Positions 15,886 through 23,061 are shown, counted from the stretch's first letter. The stretch is 24,815 bases of DNA from Oscillospiraceae bacterium (GCA_020025675.1 JAHHRS010000033.1:1-24815), one strand, 5' to 3'. The notes: generated by a model not told the origin, from the letters alone. Made by a program: numbers and translations.

Positions 15886-16881
15886 ATGGCAAAGGAAAAC
15901 CCCGTATTTAAGGCATTGGAGACCTTTGGCTTTGAGACTTTAGGTTCTATGAGCTATGGTGTTTACAAAGATTACGCCATGGACGTTGCGCAGGAACAGG
16001 GGTACTATTATCTTGATGTTGCAGTAAGAGTTGAGGCTAAAAACAAGGAGCTTAAAAAGGCACTTAAAAGCGCCGTTGCCGATAGCGGTCTGAAGATGAG
16101 CTTTTACTCAAATTATGGCTCTTATCTCAGATTTATGCTCCGTTTTAATAGAAAGACCCCTTACGAAGAGCAGGCTTCCGCTTATATGGGGGCTGTTGCA
16201 AATATTCTCCGCGTTTTGGGCATCTCTCCTGCGGACAGCTGCGCTGTTTGCGGCGGCGGTTCCCCCGATTCTCTGTGCTGTGTTTCAAGTTATCAGCCCG
16301 TTCATAGTGCCTGTGTTAGAAATATACACGAACAGAAAAAAGATGCCGCTGAACATAACAGTCAAAACGGCAGTTATCTCACCGGCTTTTTAGGCGCTCT
16401 TCTGGGTGCGGTTGCCGGTCTGCTTCCCAGCATTTTCACAGCGCTTGCTCTTGATACTATCTATGCTATATTGTTTGCCCTTGTTCCTATGGCAGCTATG
16501 TGGGGCTATAACAAACTAAACGGTAAGAAGAACAAGGTTTCTATCGTCATTGTAATAATTTTGTCTCTGCTCAGCGTTTTTGTGCTCCAGTTCATGATTT
16601 TAGGCTCTGCCATAATGGATGAGTACGGAGTAAGCTTCGGAGAAGCAATGATTGCAGTTATTGAGGTATTCCTTAACCTTGAAGGCCTTGTAATGATAGC
16701 CTCAGAAAGCCTTGTGGAGTTTTTATTTATGCTGGCAGGTCTTATGATCTCATGGCAATACATAGGCCGCACCAGTGCAAGAGATATACGGGATTCCGAA
16801 ACTGTGCTCACCACTCTCCGTCCCAACAACAATTATGCTCAGAGTGCTGAAAATGAAAGCACTGTGTCAGCGGAGCTATAA
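15886..16881 (+). CDS. Unrecognised membrane protein with Cys/His cluster
   Basis: I cannot assign this 331-residue protein. Residues 1-115 form a soluble domain rich in Tyr and Lys (LGSMSYGVYKDYAMDVAQEQ). A cluster follows with Cys119, Cys122, Cys131, Cys132, His140 and Cys143, spaced like a zinc-binding treble-clef or ribbon. Four hydrophobic segments come next (about 165-185, 190-210, 218-241, 270-292), then a polar tail. The start is ATG at 15886, preceded by GGGAGGGA; an earlier in-frame ATG lacks this. It seems to be a single-gene transcript with its own promoter. A soluble N-terminal sensor or processing domain tethered to the membrane is the simplest reading. Confidence 0.85.
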   Translation: MAKENPVFKALETFGFETLGSMSYGVYKDYAMDVAQEQGYYYLDVAVRVEAKNKELKKALKSAVADSGLKMSFYSNYGSYLRFMLRFNRKTPYEEQASAYMGAVANILRVLGISPADSCAVCGGGSPDSLCCVSSYQPVHSACVRNIHEQKKDAAEHNSQNGSYLTGFLGALLGAVAGLLPSIFTALALDTIYAILFALVPMAAMWGYNKLNGKKNKVSIVIVIILSLLSVFVLQFMILGSAIMDEYGVSFGEAMIAVIEVFLNLEGLVMIASESLVEFLFMLAGLMISWQYIGRTSARDIRDSETVLTTLRPNNNYAQSAENESTVSAEL

Positions 16882-16928
16882 AAATATTCCAAACGGTATT
16901 TTAATAAGGTACCGGCATGAAATTTACC

Positions 16929-16977
16929 GCACCCCATTTGTTGGACAGTATGATATACTTTCTGACAGTTGGGGTGC
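16929..16977. repeat. 49-bp imperfect palindrome with GCACCCCA ends
   Basis: The ends GCACCCCA and TGGGGTGC are perfect inverted copies. The two 23-nt halves, read inward, agree at 18 positions. No coding sequence lies between them. The half GCACCCCATTTGTTGGACAG resembles, from memory, terminal repeats of some insertion sequences, but I see no target duplication. It could also act as terminator or operator after the upstream membrane-protein gene. Confidence 0.5.
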
Positions 16978-17045
16978 AGTACTATATATGCAGGTTTTTT
17001 ACGCCTCTTTAACCTTTTTGCCGGCAGCTCTTATAGTTTTATTAT

Positions 17046-17091
17046 AAAAAACAGGCAGTACCGTGTGACACCATCACGGAACTGCCTGTTT
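17046..17091 (-). terminator. Intrinsic terminator after the yitT-like gene
   Basis: AAACAGGCAGT (17049-17059) pairs with ACTGCCTGTTT (17081-17091). The stem continues through an A-A mismatch with CCGTG/CACGG around a 9-nt loop. On the minus strand six T follow directly. It lies about 50 nt beyond the yitT-like stop. Confidence 0.88.
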
Positions 17092-17143
17092 AGCTTTCAC
17101 CTGCTTATAAGGCTGGTAACAAATTATAAATTTAGTATAGTGC

Positions 17144-18013
17144 TTATAACTTGTCCATATTAAATCCCTCTCCGTGAACCTCGGTTGAGTCCATAACGAA
17201 GCTGAAAGCATGAGGGTCTGTCATTTTAATAATTTTCAAAGTCTGAGAAAGCACATTCCGTCTTGTAACGGTAACAATCATCTGCTTGTTATTTCCGGTA
17301 TATCCACCTATAGCGGGAACTATGGTAGTTCCTCGGTCAGTATAGGTATTTATAGCTGTTGAAACTTCATTACCTTTATCGGTTATTATATATATAACTT
17401 TTGCATAGTCAACGCCTTCTGAAATGGCGTCAATTACCTTGGCGGCTATTATAATGGAAATAGCAGAATACAGCGCTACTTCTATATCTCTGAATACCAG
17501 CACCGCAATACCTACTACCGCCACATCCAAGATTAAAAGCAATGTTCCGTTTGCCACATTGGGGAAAATTTTCTTCAATATAAGAACCAGCAAATCAGTG
17601 CCGCCGGTGCTTATATTTCTCAAAAACAGAATACCAACGCCAATGCCGGTTATAACCCCGCCGGCAACAGCGGCCAGAAGCACGTTGTTTGTATATTTAG
17701 GGATTAATTCGCAAATCTCTATAAAAACAGAAAGCAGCAGCGTTGATATAAGTGTCATGTTTAGGGAGTAAAGGCCCAGTATTCGCCACGCACATATTAA
17801 AAGAGGCACATTTATAATTATTGACCACATACTCACACGTATATTGGTAATGTGGGAAAGAGCCGTAGATAGACCGGTAGCGCCGCCTGGAGCAATATCA
17901 TTCGGCACATTGAATACTACAGTTGCCAGCGCCACAAGTGCACTTCCCAGGATGGAGAACAGCAGGTCAACGATCAGTTTTTTAATTTTATCTTTGTCTC
18001 TGAGCTTTTCCAT
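17144..18013 (-). CDS. YitT family membrane protein
   Basis: This is a YitT/DUF2179-type protein of unknown transport or signalling role, a family common in multiple copies in Firmicutes. The 289 residues have five to six membrane helices in the first 195. Typical family segments are FNVPNDIAPGGATGLST and LRNISTGGTDLLVLI. A C-terminal soluble domain (about 203-285) follows with YIITDKGNEVSTAIN, GTTIVPAIGGYTGNNKQMI and DPHAFSFVMDSTEVHGEGF, all family hallmarks. The ATG at 18013 has a perfect AGGAGG 5-6 nt upstream. It has its own promoter and terminator, so it is a single-gene unit, divergent from the abrB-like gene. Confidence 0.93.
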   Translation of the reverse strand: MEKLRDKDKIKKLIVDLLFSILGSALVALATVVFNVPNDIAPGGATGLSTALSHITNIRVSMWSIIINVPLLICAWRILGLYSLNMTLISTLLLSVFIEICELIPKYTNNVLLAAVAGGVITGIGVGILFLRNISTGGTDLLVLILKKIFPNVANGTLLLILDVAVVGIAVLVFRDIEVALYSAISIIIAAKVIDAISEGVDYAKVIYIITDKGNEVSTAINTYTDRGTTIVPAIGGYTGNNKQMIVTVTRRNVLSQTLKIIKMTDPHAFSFVMDSTEVHGEGFNMDKL

Positions 18014-18044
18014 TTTTTCCTCCTTTATTTTTGCTTTAATTTAT

Positions 18045-18073
18045 ATAGTAACACTATTTTTTACCCTTGCCAA
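18045..18073 (-). promoter_or_regulatory. Promoter of the yitT-like gene
   Basis: On the minus strand, TTGGCA (18073-18068), a 17-nt spacer and TACTAT (18050-18045) lie about 30 nt before the start codon. Each box matches five of six consensus bases. Confidence 0.65.
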
Positions 18074-18153
18074 GCCTAAGGGGAAAAAACTTTGATTTCA
18101 GTCTTTTATTTGTTTATTTTATCAAAATTATGGAAAATTTTCTTAAAATACGG

Positions 18154-18181
18154 TTGACCCCTTGTTAATTTCTGCTATAAT
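18154..18181 (+). promoter_or_regulatory. Promoter of the abrB-like gene
   Basis: TTGACC (18154-18159), a 16-nt spacer and a perfect TATAAT (18176-18181) give a strong sigma-A-type promoter. The predicted leader is about 60 nt and has no obvious hairpin. Confidence 0.7.
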
Positions 18182-18246
18182 TTATGTATAATCAGTTATT
18201 TCCTATAATGAGCAAAAATTCAATATTTAAAACAGGGGTGCTTAAA

Positions 18247-18492
18247 ATGAAATCCACGGGAATCGTACGAAAAGTTGATGAACTGGGACGGGTGGTTCTG
18301 CCCATAGAGATGCGCCGTACTCTGGATATTTCTGAAAAAGATGCATTGGAGATATTTGTGGACGGGGACAATATAATCCTCCGTAAATATCAGCCGGCCT
18401 GTGTCTTTTGCGGCAGTACCAGAGGAATGAGGGAATTTAAAGGTAAGAATGTCTGCTCAAACTGTATCGAAAAACTTAAAACAGCTCTCTGA
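18247..18492 (+). CDS. AbrB-like transcription regulator with C-terminal zinc ribbon
   Basis: This DNA-binding regulator has a swapped-hairpin AbrB/SpoVT fold. In Bacillus, AbrB holds stationary-phase and sporulation genes off during growth. Of about 81 residues, the first 50 (MKSTGIVRKVDELGRVVLPI and onward to IILRKYQP) are nearly the same as B. subtilis AbrB. The C-terminus differs: CVFCGS and VCSNCIEKL form two CxxC pairs at about 54-57 and 71-74, a probable zinc ribbon. The ATG at 18247 is chosen for AGGGGTG upstream and exact match to the family start. Targets are unknown; autorepression is common in the family. Confidence 0.93.
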   Translation: MKSTGIVRKVDELGRVVLPIEMRRTLDISEKDALEIFVDGDNIILRKYQPACVFCGSTRGMREFKGKNVCSNCIEKLKTAL

Positions 18493-18519
18493 GCCTTTCA
18501 AAATAGGTTCAGGAATAAA

Positions 18520-18771
18520 GAAAGAAGCGTTTTAAACGCTTCTTTCAACTTGTCAAAAAAGCCTCGCAGAGTTTGCCGCCGCAGCGGCAAAGAAAATTAA
18601 ATTCATTTTTTCCAAGGGCGTGTACCTTGGAAAAAATACTTCTCGGTCTGAGAGTGTGGAATTTGTTCGCCAAAGCGGACAAATTATGCGCTGCTCAGAC
18701 CGTAGCTCTTTGTCGAAAACCTCCGAAGGAGTTTTTCGACAGCCTCAAAGAAGCGTTTTAAACGCTTCTTT
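18520..18771. repeat. Dense hairpin array bounded by two copies of one palindrome
   Basis: The region holds six inverted-repeat structures with short gaps. H1, 18520-18546: 13-bp arms, GAAAGAAGCGTTT. H2, 18572-18591: TTTGCCGC/GCGGCAAA. H3, 18605-18637: 13-bp arms, ATTTTTTCCAAGG. H4, 18644-18702: CGGTCTGAG/CTCAGACCG enclosing an 11-bp inner stem at 18660-18685 with one T-G pair. H5, 18711-18741: 14-bp arms with one mismatch and a GAA loop. H6, 18747-18771: the same 25-bp palindrome as H1. Nearly every base is in a stem. It lies between convergent genes. It may be a mosaic of intergenic repeats, a MITE-like element or a structured RNA. Confidence 0.75.
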
Positions 18772-18774
18772 TTT
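18747..18774 (+). terminator. Last hairpin of the array, plus-strand terminator
   Basis: The palindrome AAAGAAGCGTTT-T-AAACGCTTCTTT runs straight into six T (18769-18774) on the plus strand. The identical hairpin at 18520-18546 lacks a T run. It would end abrB-side transcripts after they cross the whole array. The T run overlaps the stop codon of the opposing methyltransferase gene. Confidence 0.65.
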
Positions 18775-19486
18775 ATCTATGGTAAATTCTTTTAAATTCT
18801 TCGCTCTCAGTTCCATCCCCATTGCTGAGTATGAGAGCCGGTTCAACTTTAAGTCCGGGCTTTCCGCCCCGCCTGCCTTCAATAAGTATGAGGCTTGGTG
18901 CGCTCTCTGCTTTGTGGCAAACAAGGCGAAGACGTTTGGGTTCAATCCCGTAACGGCTCATTGTACAGCACACCTCCGAAAGTCGCTCAGGTTTATGTAC
19001 AATGCAGAAACTTCCGCCTGTATGCAGAAGGTATGAAGCCGCTGCACAAATATCATTTAAGCTGCACTCCGTCTCCCCTCTTGCAGCTGCCCTCTCTTTA
19101 TTAAGGGACACTTTTCCGCTTCCCAAGGGAAAATAAGGCGGATTTGAAACGACCAAGTCGAAACTTCCCGTTTTAAACAATTCCCTGCACTTTCTTATAT
19201 CTCCCGTAATTATACCGCTTCTTTGGGAAAGGGAGTTTATTTTCATATTGCACTCTGCCAGTTCTGCGGCCTTAGAATTTATTTCAAGGCCGGTCATATG
19301 AAGGTTTTCGGACCTTTGCAGCAGTAAAAGTGCGATGGCTCCGGAGGCACAGCCAAGGTCTATTCCTTTTTTCCTGCCCGCCGTATTTACGAAATCCGCC
19401 AGAAGTACACAGTCTGTCCCCAGCTTAAAATGCTGGGCCTGAGCAAAAAGAGGGCCGCCCGGCCACAGCTCAAAAAACTCACTCAT
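18773..19486 (-). CDS. trmN6: TrmN6-like class I methyltransferase
   Basis: This protein is probably an S-adenosylmethionine-dependent N6-adenine tRNA methyltransferase of the YfiC/TrmN6 group, which modifies A37 of tRNA1(Val) in E. coli. The product is about 237 residues. It has motif I IDLGCASGAIALLLLQ (about 41-56), an acidic end of strand 2 (GLEINSKAAELAECN), and catalytic NPPYFPLGSGK near residue 116, which marks N6-adenine or N5-glutamine type enzymes. The ATG at 19486 is chosen because GGAG lies 6 nt upstream; the earlier ATG at 19498 has none. It follows the ferredoxin gene beyond a 15-bp hairpin. The precise tRNA target is not provable here. Confidence 0.82.
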   Translation of the reverse strand: MSEFFELWPGGPLFAQAQHFKLGTDCVLLADFVNTAGRKKGIDLGCASGAIALLLLQRSENLHMTGLEINSKAAELAECNMKINSLSQRSGIITGDIRKCRELFKTGSFDLVVSNPPYFPLGSGKVSLNKERAAARGETECSLNDICAAASYLLHTGGSFCIVHKPERLSEVCCTMSRYGIEPKRLRLVCHKAESAPSLILIEGRRGGKPGLKVEPALILSNGDGTESEEFKRIYHR

Positions 19487-19503
19487 AATTTTCTCCATAT
19501 ATA

Positions 19504-19536
19504 GATTAAAGGGGCGATAAAATCGCCCCTTTAATC
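19504..19536 (-). terminator. 15-bp perfect hairpin between ferredoxin and methyltransferase genes
   Basis: GATTAAAGGGGCGAT and ATCGCCCCTTTAATC pair perfectly around AAA. The GC core is followed by TTTAATCTATAT on the minus strand, a mediocre T tract. It is probably a leaky terminator for the ferredoxin gene, with readthrough reaching the methyltransferase SD about 10 nt beyond. An mRNA processing site is the alternative. Confidence 0.6.
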
Positions 19537-19546
19537 ATAATTCGGT

Positions 19547-19717
19547 TTACTCCACTACGATGGCTTCTGCGGGGCACTGTGCTGCGCAAGAACCGCACTC
19601 AAGGCACTTTTCAGTGTCTATCTCATAGTGCATCTCACCCATATCAATAGCTTCTGCAGGGCACTGAGCTGCGCAGGAACCGCAGGACAGGCACTCATCG
19701 GTAATAACATATGCCAT
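19547..19717 (-). CDS. 2x[4Fe-4S] ferredoxin
   Basis: This is a small clostridial-type electron carrier of 56 residues. It has two complete cluster motifs, CLSCGSCAAQCPAEAI and CLECGSCAAQCPAEAI, in a near-duplicate arrangement. Both sets of four cysteines are intact. The start at 19717 (MAYVITDE) is fixed by GGAGGT 4 nt upstream; an 18-residue upstream extension is in frame but runs over the leader and is not credible. The gene has its own promoter. The halves remain alike at DNA level too, so the internal duplication is clearly visible. Redox partners are not encoded nearby. Confidence 0.97.
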   Translation of the reverse strand: MAYVITDECLSCGSCAAQCPAEAIDMGEMHYEIDTEKCLECGSCAAQCPAEAIVVE

Positions 19718-19781
19718 AATATTTACCTCCATATGTATATTTGGCTGGTGTTCTTTTAAACACCCCACCATTGTCGCCCCT

Positions 19782-19809
19782 ATTGTAGCACAACTACGTC
19801 AAAAATCAA
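19782..19809 (-). promoter_or_regulatory. Ferredoxin gene promoter
   Basis: On the minus strand, TTGATT (19809-19804), a 16-nt spacer and TACAAT (19787-19782) give a plausible sigma-A-type promoter. The leader is about 55 nt and contains a small GGTGTT/AACACC hairpin. Confidence 0.55.
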
Positions 19810-19939
19810 ATGGAAAATTTCATAAGGTATATAATTTAGTTAAAAGATGGCAATAATTTTTTAGTCATCCATAAGTTTCGCCGCTTTTGGCGGCAGGTTT
19901 GAGTCATAATTAATTCTACGGGAACTAAGGGGGTACACT

Positions 19940-22204
19940 ATGAAAAGCAATGAGAAATTCAGCCTTAGGGCGGAGCAGGCTATTGAAAATGCCAGAAGAG
20001 CGGCCGGCGAAATGGGTCACAGCTATGTGGGCACAGAGCATCTGCTTCTGGGGATATTGACGGAAAGCGGAGGCTTAGGCGGGAATATTTTGTCTTCAAG
20101 AGGCTTGGGTGAACGTGAACTGAGACGGGCAATTCTTGAATTAGACGGTGCAGGGGCACCGGGCATACCGGCTCAGGGTCTCAGCGTCAGAGCCAAAGCT
20201 GCTGTGGAGAGAGCGTCCGCAGAGGCCAGTGTCCTCCGTCACGGCTATATAGGCACAGAACATCTGCTTATAGGTATTCTTCGTCAGCCAGATTGCATCG
20301 GCAGTCAGGTTATACAAAATCTGGGGATTGATTTGAACGATATATATACCGACGTTTTGGCGCTATTCGGCAGTCCTTCTTCCGGCAAATCTCAGACCGG
20401 AACAGCCCGAAGCACCGTCCGCCGTGCCGATACCAGAATTCTGGACCAGTACAGCCGTGATCTCACGGAACTTGCCTCCATGGGAAGGTTATCCCCTGTG
20501 GTATGCAGAGGCAACGAGATACAGCGAGCAGTTCAGATACTTTCCCGCAAAACGAAAAACAACCCTGTACTGATAGGTGAACCGGGCGTAGGTAAAACCG
20601 CAGTTGCGGAAGGGCTTGCCTTGTCTGTATCCAGAGGTGAGGCTCCGGATGAACTGAGAAGAAAACGGATAGTCAGTTTGGACATACCGGCTATGCTGGC
20701 CGGCACAAAGTACCGCGGTGACTTTGAAGAAAGGGTAAAATCTGTACTGAAAGATGTGAAGCGGGCAGGAGATGTTATCCTTTTTATTGATGAACTCCAC
20801 ACCATAATAGGGGCCGGCAGCGCGGAAGGTTCCATTGACGCAGCAAATATCTTAAAACCCGCCCTTGGCAGAGGCGAAATTCAGATAATAGGTGCAACCA
20901 CACCGGAGGAATACCGCAAGCATATAGAAAAAGACCCTGCTCTGGAACGGCGCTTTCAGCCGGTACAGGTTGCGGAACCCACCAAAGAGCAGACGGCCGA
21001 CATGCTTATGAGCCTTAGAGCCGGACTTGAAAAGCATCACGGTGTAAAGATAAGCGATGAAGCTATATTTGCCGCCTGTGAACTGTCAGTCCGCTACATT
21101 CCGGACAGATTTCTCCCTGATAAAGCCATAGACCTTATAGATGAAGCATCTGCCGCTATAAGGCTGACAAAATCAAAAGAGGAAAAAGTCGTTAAAGCCC
21201 AGAATATCGCAGAGGTTGTTTCCATGTGGACTAATATCCCCGTTACAGGTCTATCGGGAGATGAAAAAAACAAGCTTGTAAATCTTGAAGCTCGGCTGAA
21301 AGCCCGCATAATCGGTCAGGATGAAGCCGTTTCCGCAGTATCAAGAGCCATACGCCGCAGTCGGGTAGGACTTCGGGACCCTGAAAGGCCGGTAGGAAGC
21401 TTTCTGTTTTTAGGTCCTACCGGTGTGGGAAAAACAGAACTCTGCCGAGCCCTTGCGGAAACAGTATACGGAGATGAAAAGGCCATGATACGTCTGGACA
21501 TGTCCGAATACATGGAAAAGCACAGCGTAAGCCGTCTCATAGGCTCACCTCCGGGTTATGTAGGCTATGAGGAAGGTGGCCAGCTCACGGAAAAAATACG
21601 CCGCCAGCCCTGGTCGGTAGTTCTCTTTGATGAAATAGAAAAAGCTCACGAGGATATATGGAGCATACTTCTTCAAATAATGGATGACGGGCATCTGACA
21701 GATGCCGCAGGCCGCCGTGTTGATTTCAGAAATTCCCTCATAGTCATGACTTCAAATATAGGTGCCAAGACAATAACAGAAAACCGCTGTTCTCTCGGCT
21801 TTGAAAGCGGCGGAGTAAGAACAGCGGCTGAAATGAAAAGTGCTGTAATGGAAGAACTGCGCCAAACCTTTAAACCTGAATTTTTAAACAGAATAGATGA
21901 GACAATAGTGTTTAACCGACTCAGTCAGGCTAATCTGCTGGAGATTACCCACAGTCTGCTGGGCGGAATAGAGGAACGGTTCAAAAAGCTTGGTTTAAAA
22001 CTAATAGTACCCGAGGAAACGGCAGTATGGCTTTCTCAAAACGGACAGGACGAGAAGTACGGTGCAAGACCCTTAAGACGGGCTTTGCAGCATAGCATAG
22101 AGGACGCGGCGGCAGAACTTCTTTTAGACGGAAAAGCCGCCAGCGGAGACAGCATTTCCGCCGTCATAAGTGACGGCAAATTGAAACTCTCCGTGGCGGT
22201 TTAA
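19940..22204 (+). CDS. clpC: ClpC-like AAA+ unfoldase lacking the middle domain
   Basis: This Hsp100 unfoldase probably feeds ClpP. The 754 residues contain two Clp-N repeats (about 5-75 and 80-146) and D1 with Walker A GEPGVGKT (213-220), Walker B VILFIDE (279-285) and pore loop GTKYRG. D2 has GPTGVGKT (492-499), VVLFDE (560-565) and pore loop GSPPGYVGYEEGG. LGF at 619-621 lies where the ClpP-docking loop belongs. Canonical ClpC has a coiled-coil/UVR middle domain of about 50-60 residues between D1 and the AEVVSMWTNIPV segment. Here IDEASAAIRLT at 400 runs to that segment after only a dozen residues. No CtsR-type operator is visible. AAGGGGG precedes the ATG. A weak -10 (TATAAT, 19830) has no good -35. 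Confidence 0.93.
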   Translation: MKSNEKFSLRAEQAIENARRAAGEMGHSYVGTEHLLLGILTESGGLGGNILSSRGLGERELRRAILELDGAGAPGIPAQGLSVRAKAAVERASAEASVLRHGYIGTEHLLIGILRQPDCIGSQVIQNLGIDLNDIYTDVLALFGSPSSGKSQTGTARSTVRRADTRILDQYSRDLTELASMGRLSPVVCRGNEIQRAVQILSRKTKNNPVLIGEPGVGKTAVAEGLALSVSRGEAPDELRRKRIVSLDIPAMLAGTKYRGDFEERVKSVLKDVKRAGDVILFIDELHTIIGAGSAEGSIDAANILKPALGRGEIQIIGATTPEEYRKHIEKDPALERRFQPVQVAEPTKEQTADMLMSLRAGLEKHHGVKISDEAIFAACELSVRYIPDRFLPDKAIDLIDEASAAIRLTKSKEEKVVKAQNIAEVVSMWTNIPVTGLSGDEKNKLVNLEARLKARIIGQDEAVSAVSRAIRRSRVGLRDPERPVGSFLFLGPTGVGKTELCRALAETVYGDEKAMIRLDMSEYMEKHSVSRLIGSPPGYVGYEEGGQLTEKIRRQPWSVVLFDEIEKAHEDIWSILLQIMDDGHLTDAAGRRVDFRNSLIVMTSNIGAKTITENRCSLGFESGGVRTAAEMKSAVMEELRQTFKPEFLNRIDETIVFNRLSQANLLEITHSLLGGIEERFKKLGLKLIVPEETAVWLSQNGQDEKYGARPLRRALQHSIEDAAAELLLDGKAASGDSISAVISDGKLKLSVAV

Positions 22205-22221
22205 GATAATCTCATATTAAA

Positions 22222-22587
22222 TTATAGGCAGCTTTTCAAAGCTTCTATGCCCTCAGCTATCTGCTCTTTAGTGAGATTAAGGGCCTTTGCAGTAGCTATA
22301 AAAAGCTTTCCTGCCTCAGGCTGAGTTCTGGTGGAATCTAAAGTACTGGCATAATATTCTTCAACTGTCACCGCAGCGGCATAAGTTCTGCCGCAGGTCT
22401 TGCCGCATCTTGCAAAGCCGGCCTCGCATATAGCCCCCTTACTCAGCATGCTGTTTAAAAGAATGTGGACGGAACTGCTTTTCCAACTTTTATCCACAGA
22501 GCGCTCCATAAGCTCTCCTCGGGAAAGCGGTTTCTCCGCTGCCCACATAACATCCATAATTTCGAGTTCGTTTTTTGTTAAATACAT
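22222..22587 (-). CDS. BlaI/MecI/CopY family winged-helix repressor
   Basis: This 121-residue repressor starts with the family's LTKNELEIMDVMWAAEKPLS and SSSVHILLNSMLSKGAI winged-helix pattern (residues 1-75). A helical dimerisation part follows (about 75-121). Classical members control beta-lactamase, PBP2a or copper genes and are cleaved by a BlaR/MecR protease; no such gene is adjacent. Unusual are Cys54, Cys61 and Cys65 in and after the wing (ICEAGFARCGKTC), plus Cys120. The ATG at 22587 has AAAGGGG upstream. It converges on the clpC-like gene with a 17-nt gap and no terminator between them. Confidence 0.9.
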   Translation of the reverse strand: MYLTKNELEIMDVMWAAEKPLSRGELMERSVDKSWKSSSVHILLNSMLSKGAICEAGFARCGKTCGRTYAAAVTVEEYYASTLDSTRTQPEAGKLFIATAKALNLTKEQIAEGIEALKSCL

Positions 22588-23061
22588 TCTTCAAACCCCT
22601 TTCCTCTATTAAAAAATAATTAATACCAAGTTCTTTTATGCAGTACTTTTTTTAAACAACATCATGCTACTGTAAAGGGGAATAAATGTCAAGATGTAAA
22701 AGCGAACATTTTGTAAACAAATAGGAACTCAAGTGCAGAATTCATTATTATGGTTGAAATTAGCACGTTTATAACAACAAAATTAAAATATATTATTATA
22801 AACACATCTTTTTTAAGTTCAGGAATTATTTTCCATTTCCCCTTTTCCTTTGTAAATTTATGGAGGGAAGTTTATAAGTTTTCTAAAAATATATTGCCCC
22901 ATAAATCTATTTAGATGTATAAAAGAAATTAATTGCTTTTTATTCCGGATAAATTTCGGACAATGACCGCTGTTTTCCCGCCCTCAAGCCGATACGGAAT
23001 GACGGTATTTAAATATTTCAGTAATATTTTACTCAAGGGCAAATTTATTTAAGTATTTCGC
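22588..23061. other. AT-rich intergenic gap without recognised gene
   Basis: About 470 nt between the repressor start and the rny promoter hold no open frame with a plausible SD in either direction and no tRNA-like structure. The sequence is AT-rich with short palindromes such as TCTATTTAGA (22907-22916) and TATTTAAATA. The repressor's own promoter should lie at the left end, but I see no convincing -35/-10 pair and no TACA-N-TGTA-type BlaI operator. A small RNA here cannot be excluded. Confidence 0.5.

Noticed and set aside
18014..18246. Common operator between the divergent yitT-like and abrB-like genes
   Set aside because: The two promoters are about 80 bp apart and I found no palindrome between them; AbrB sites have no reliable consensus to read by eye.
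18573..19036. Overlapping plus-strand open frames across the hairpin array
   Set aside because: They are explained by the inverted repeats and by the antisense of the methyltransferase gene; no SD is present.
19880..19894. GCCGC/GCGGC hairpin before the clpC-like gene as terminator or heat-shock element
   Set aside because: The stem is only 5 bp with no T run, and it does not match the CIRCE or CtsR pattern.
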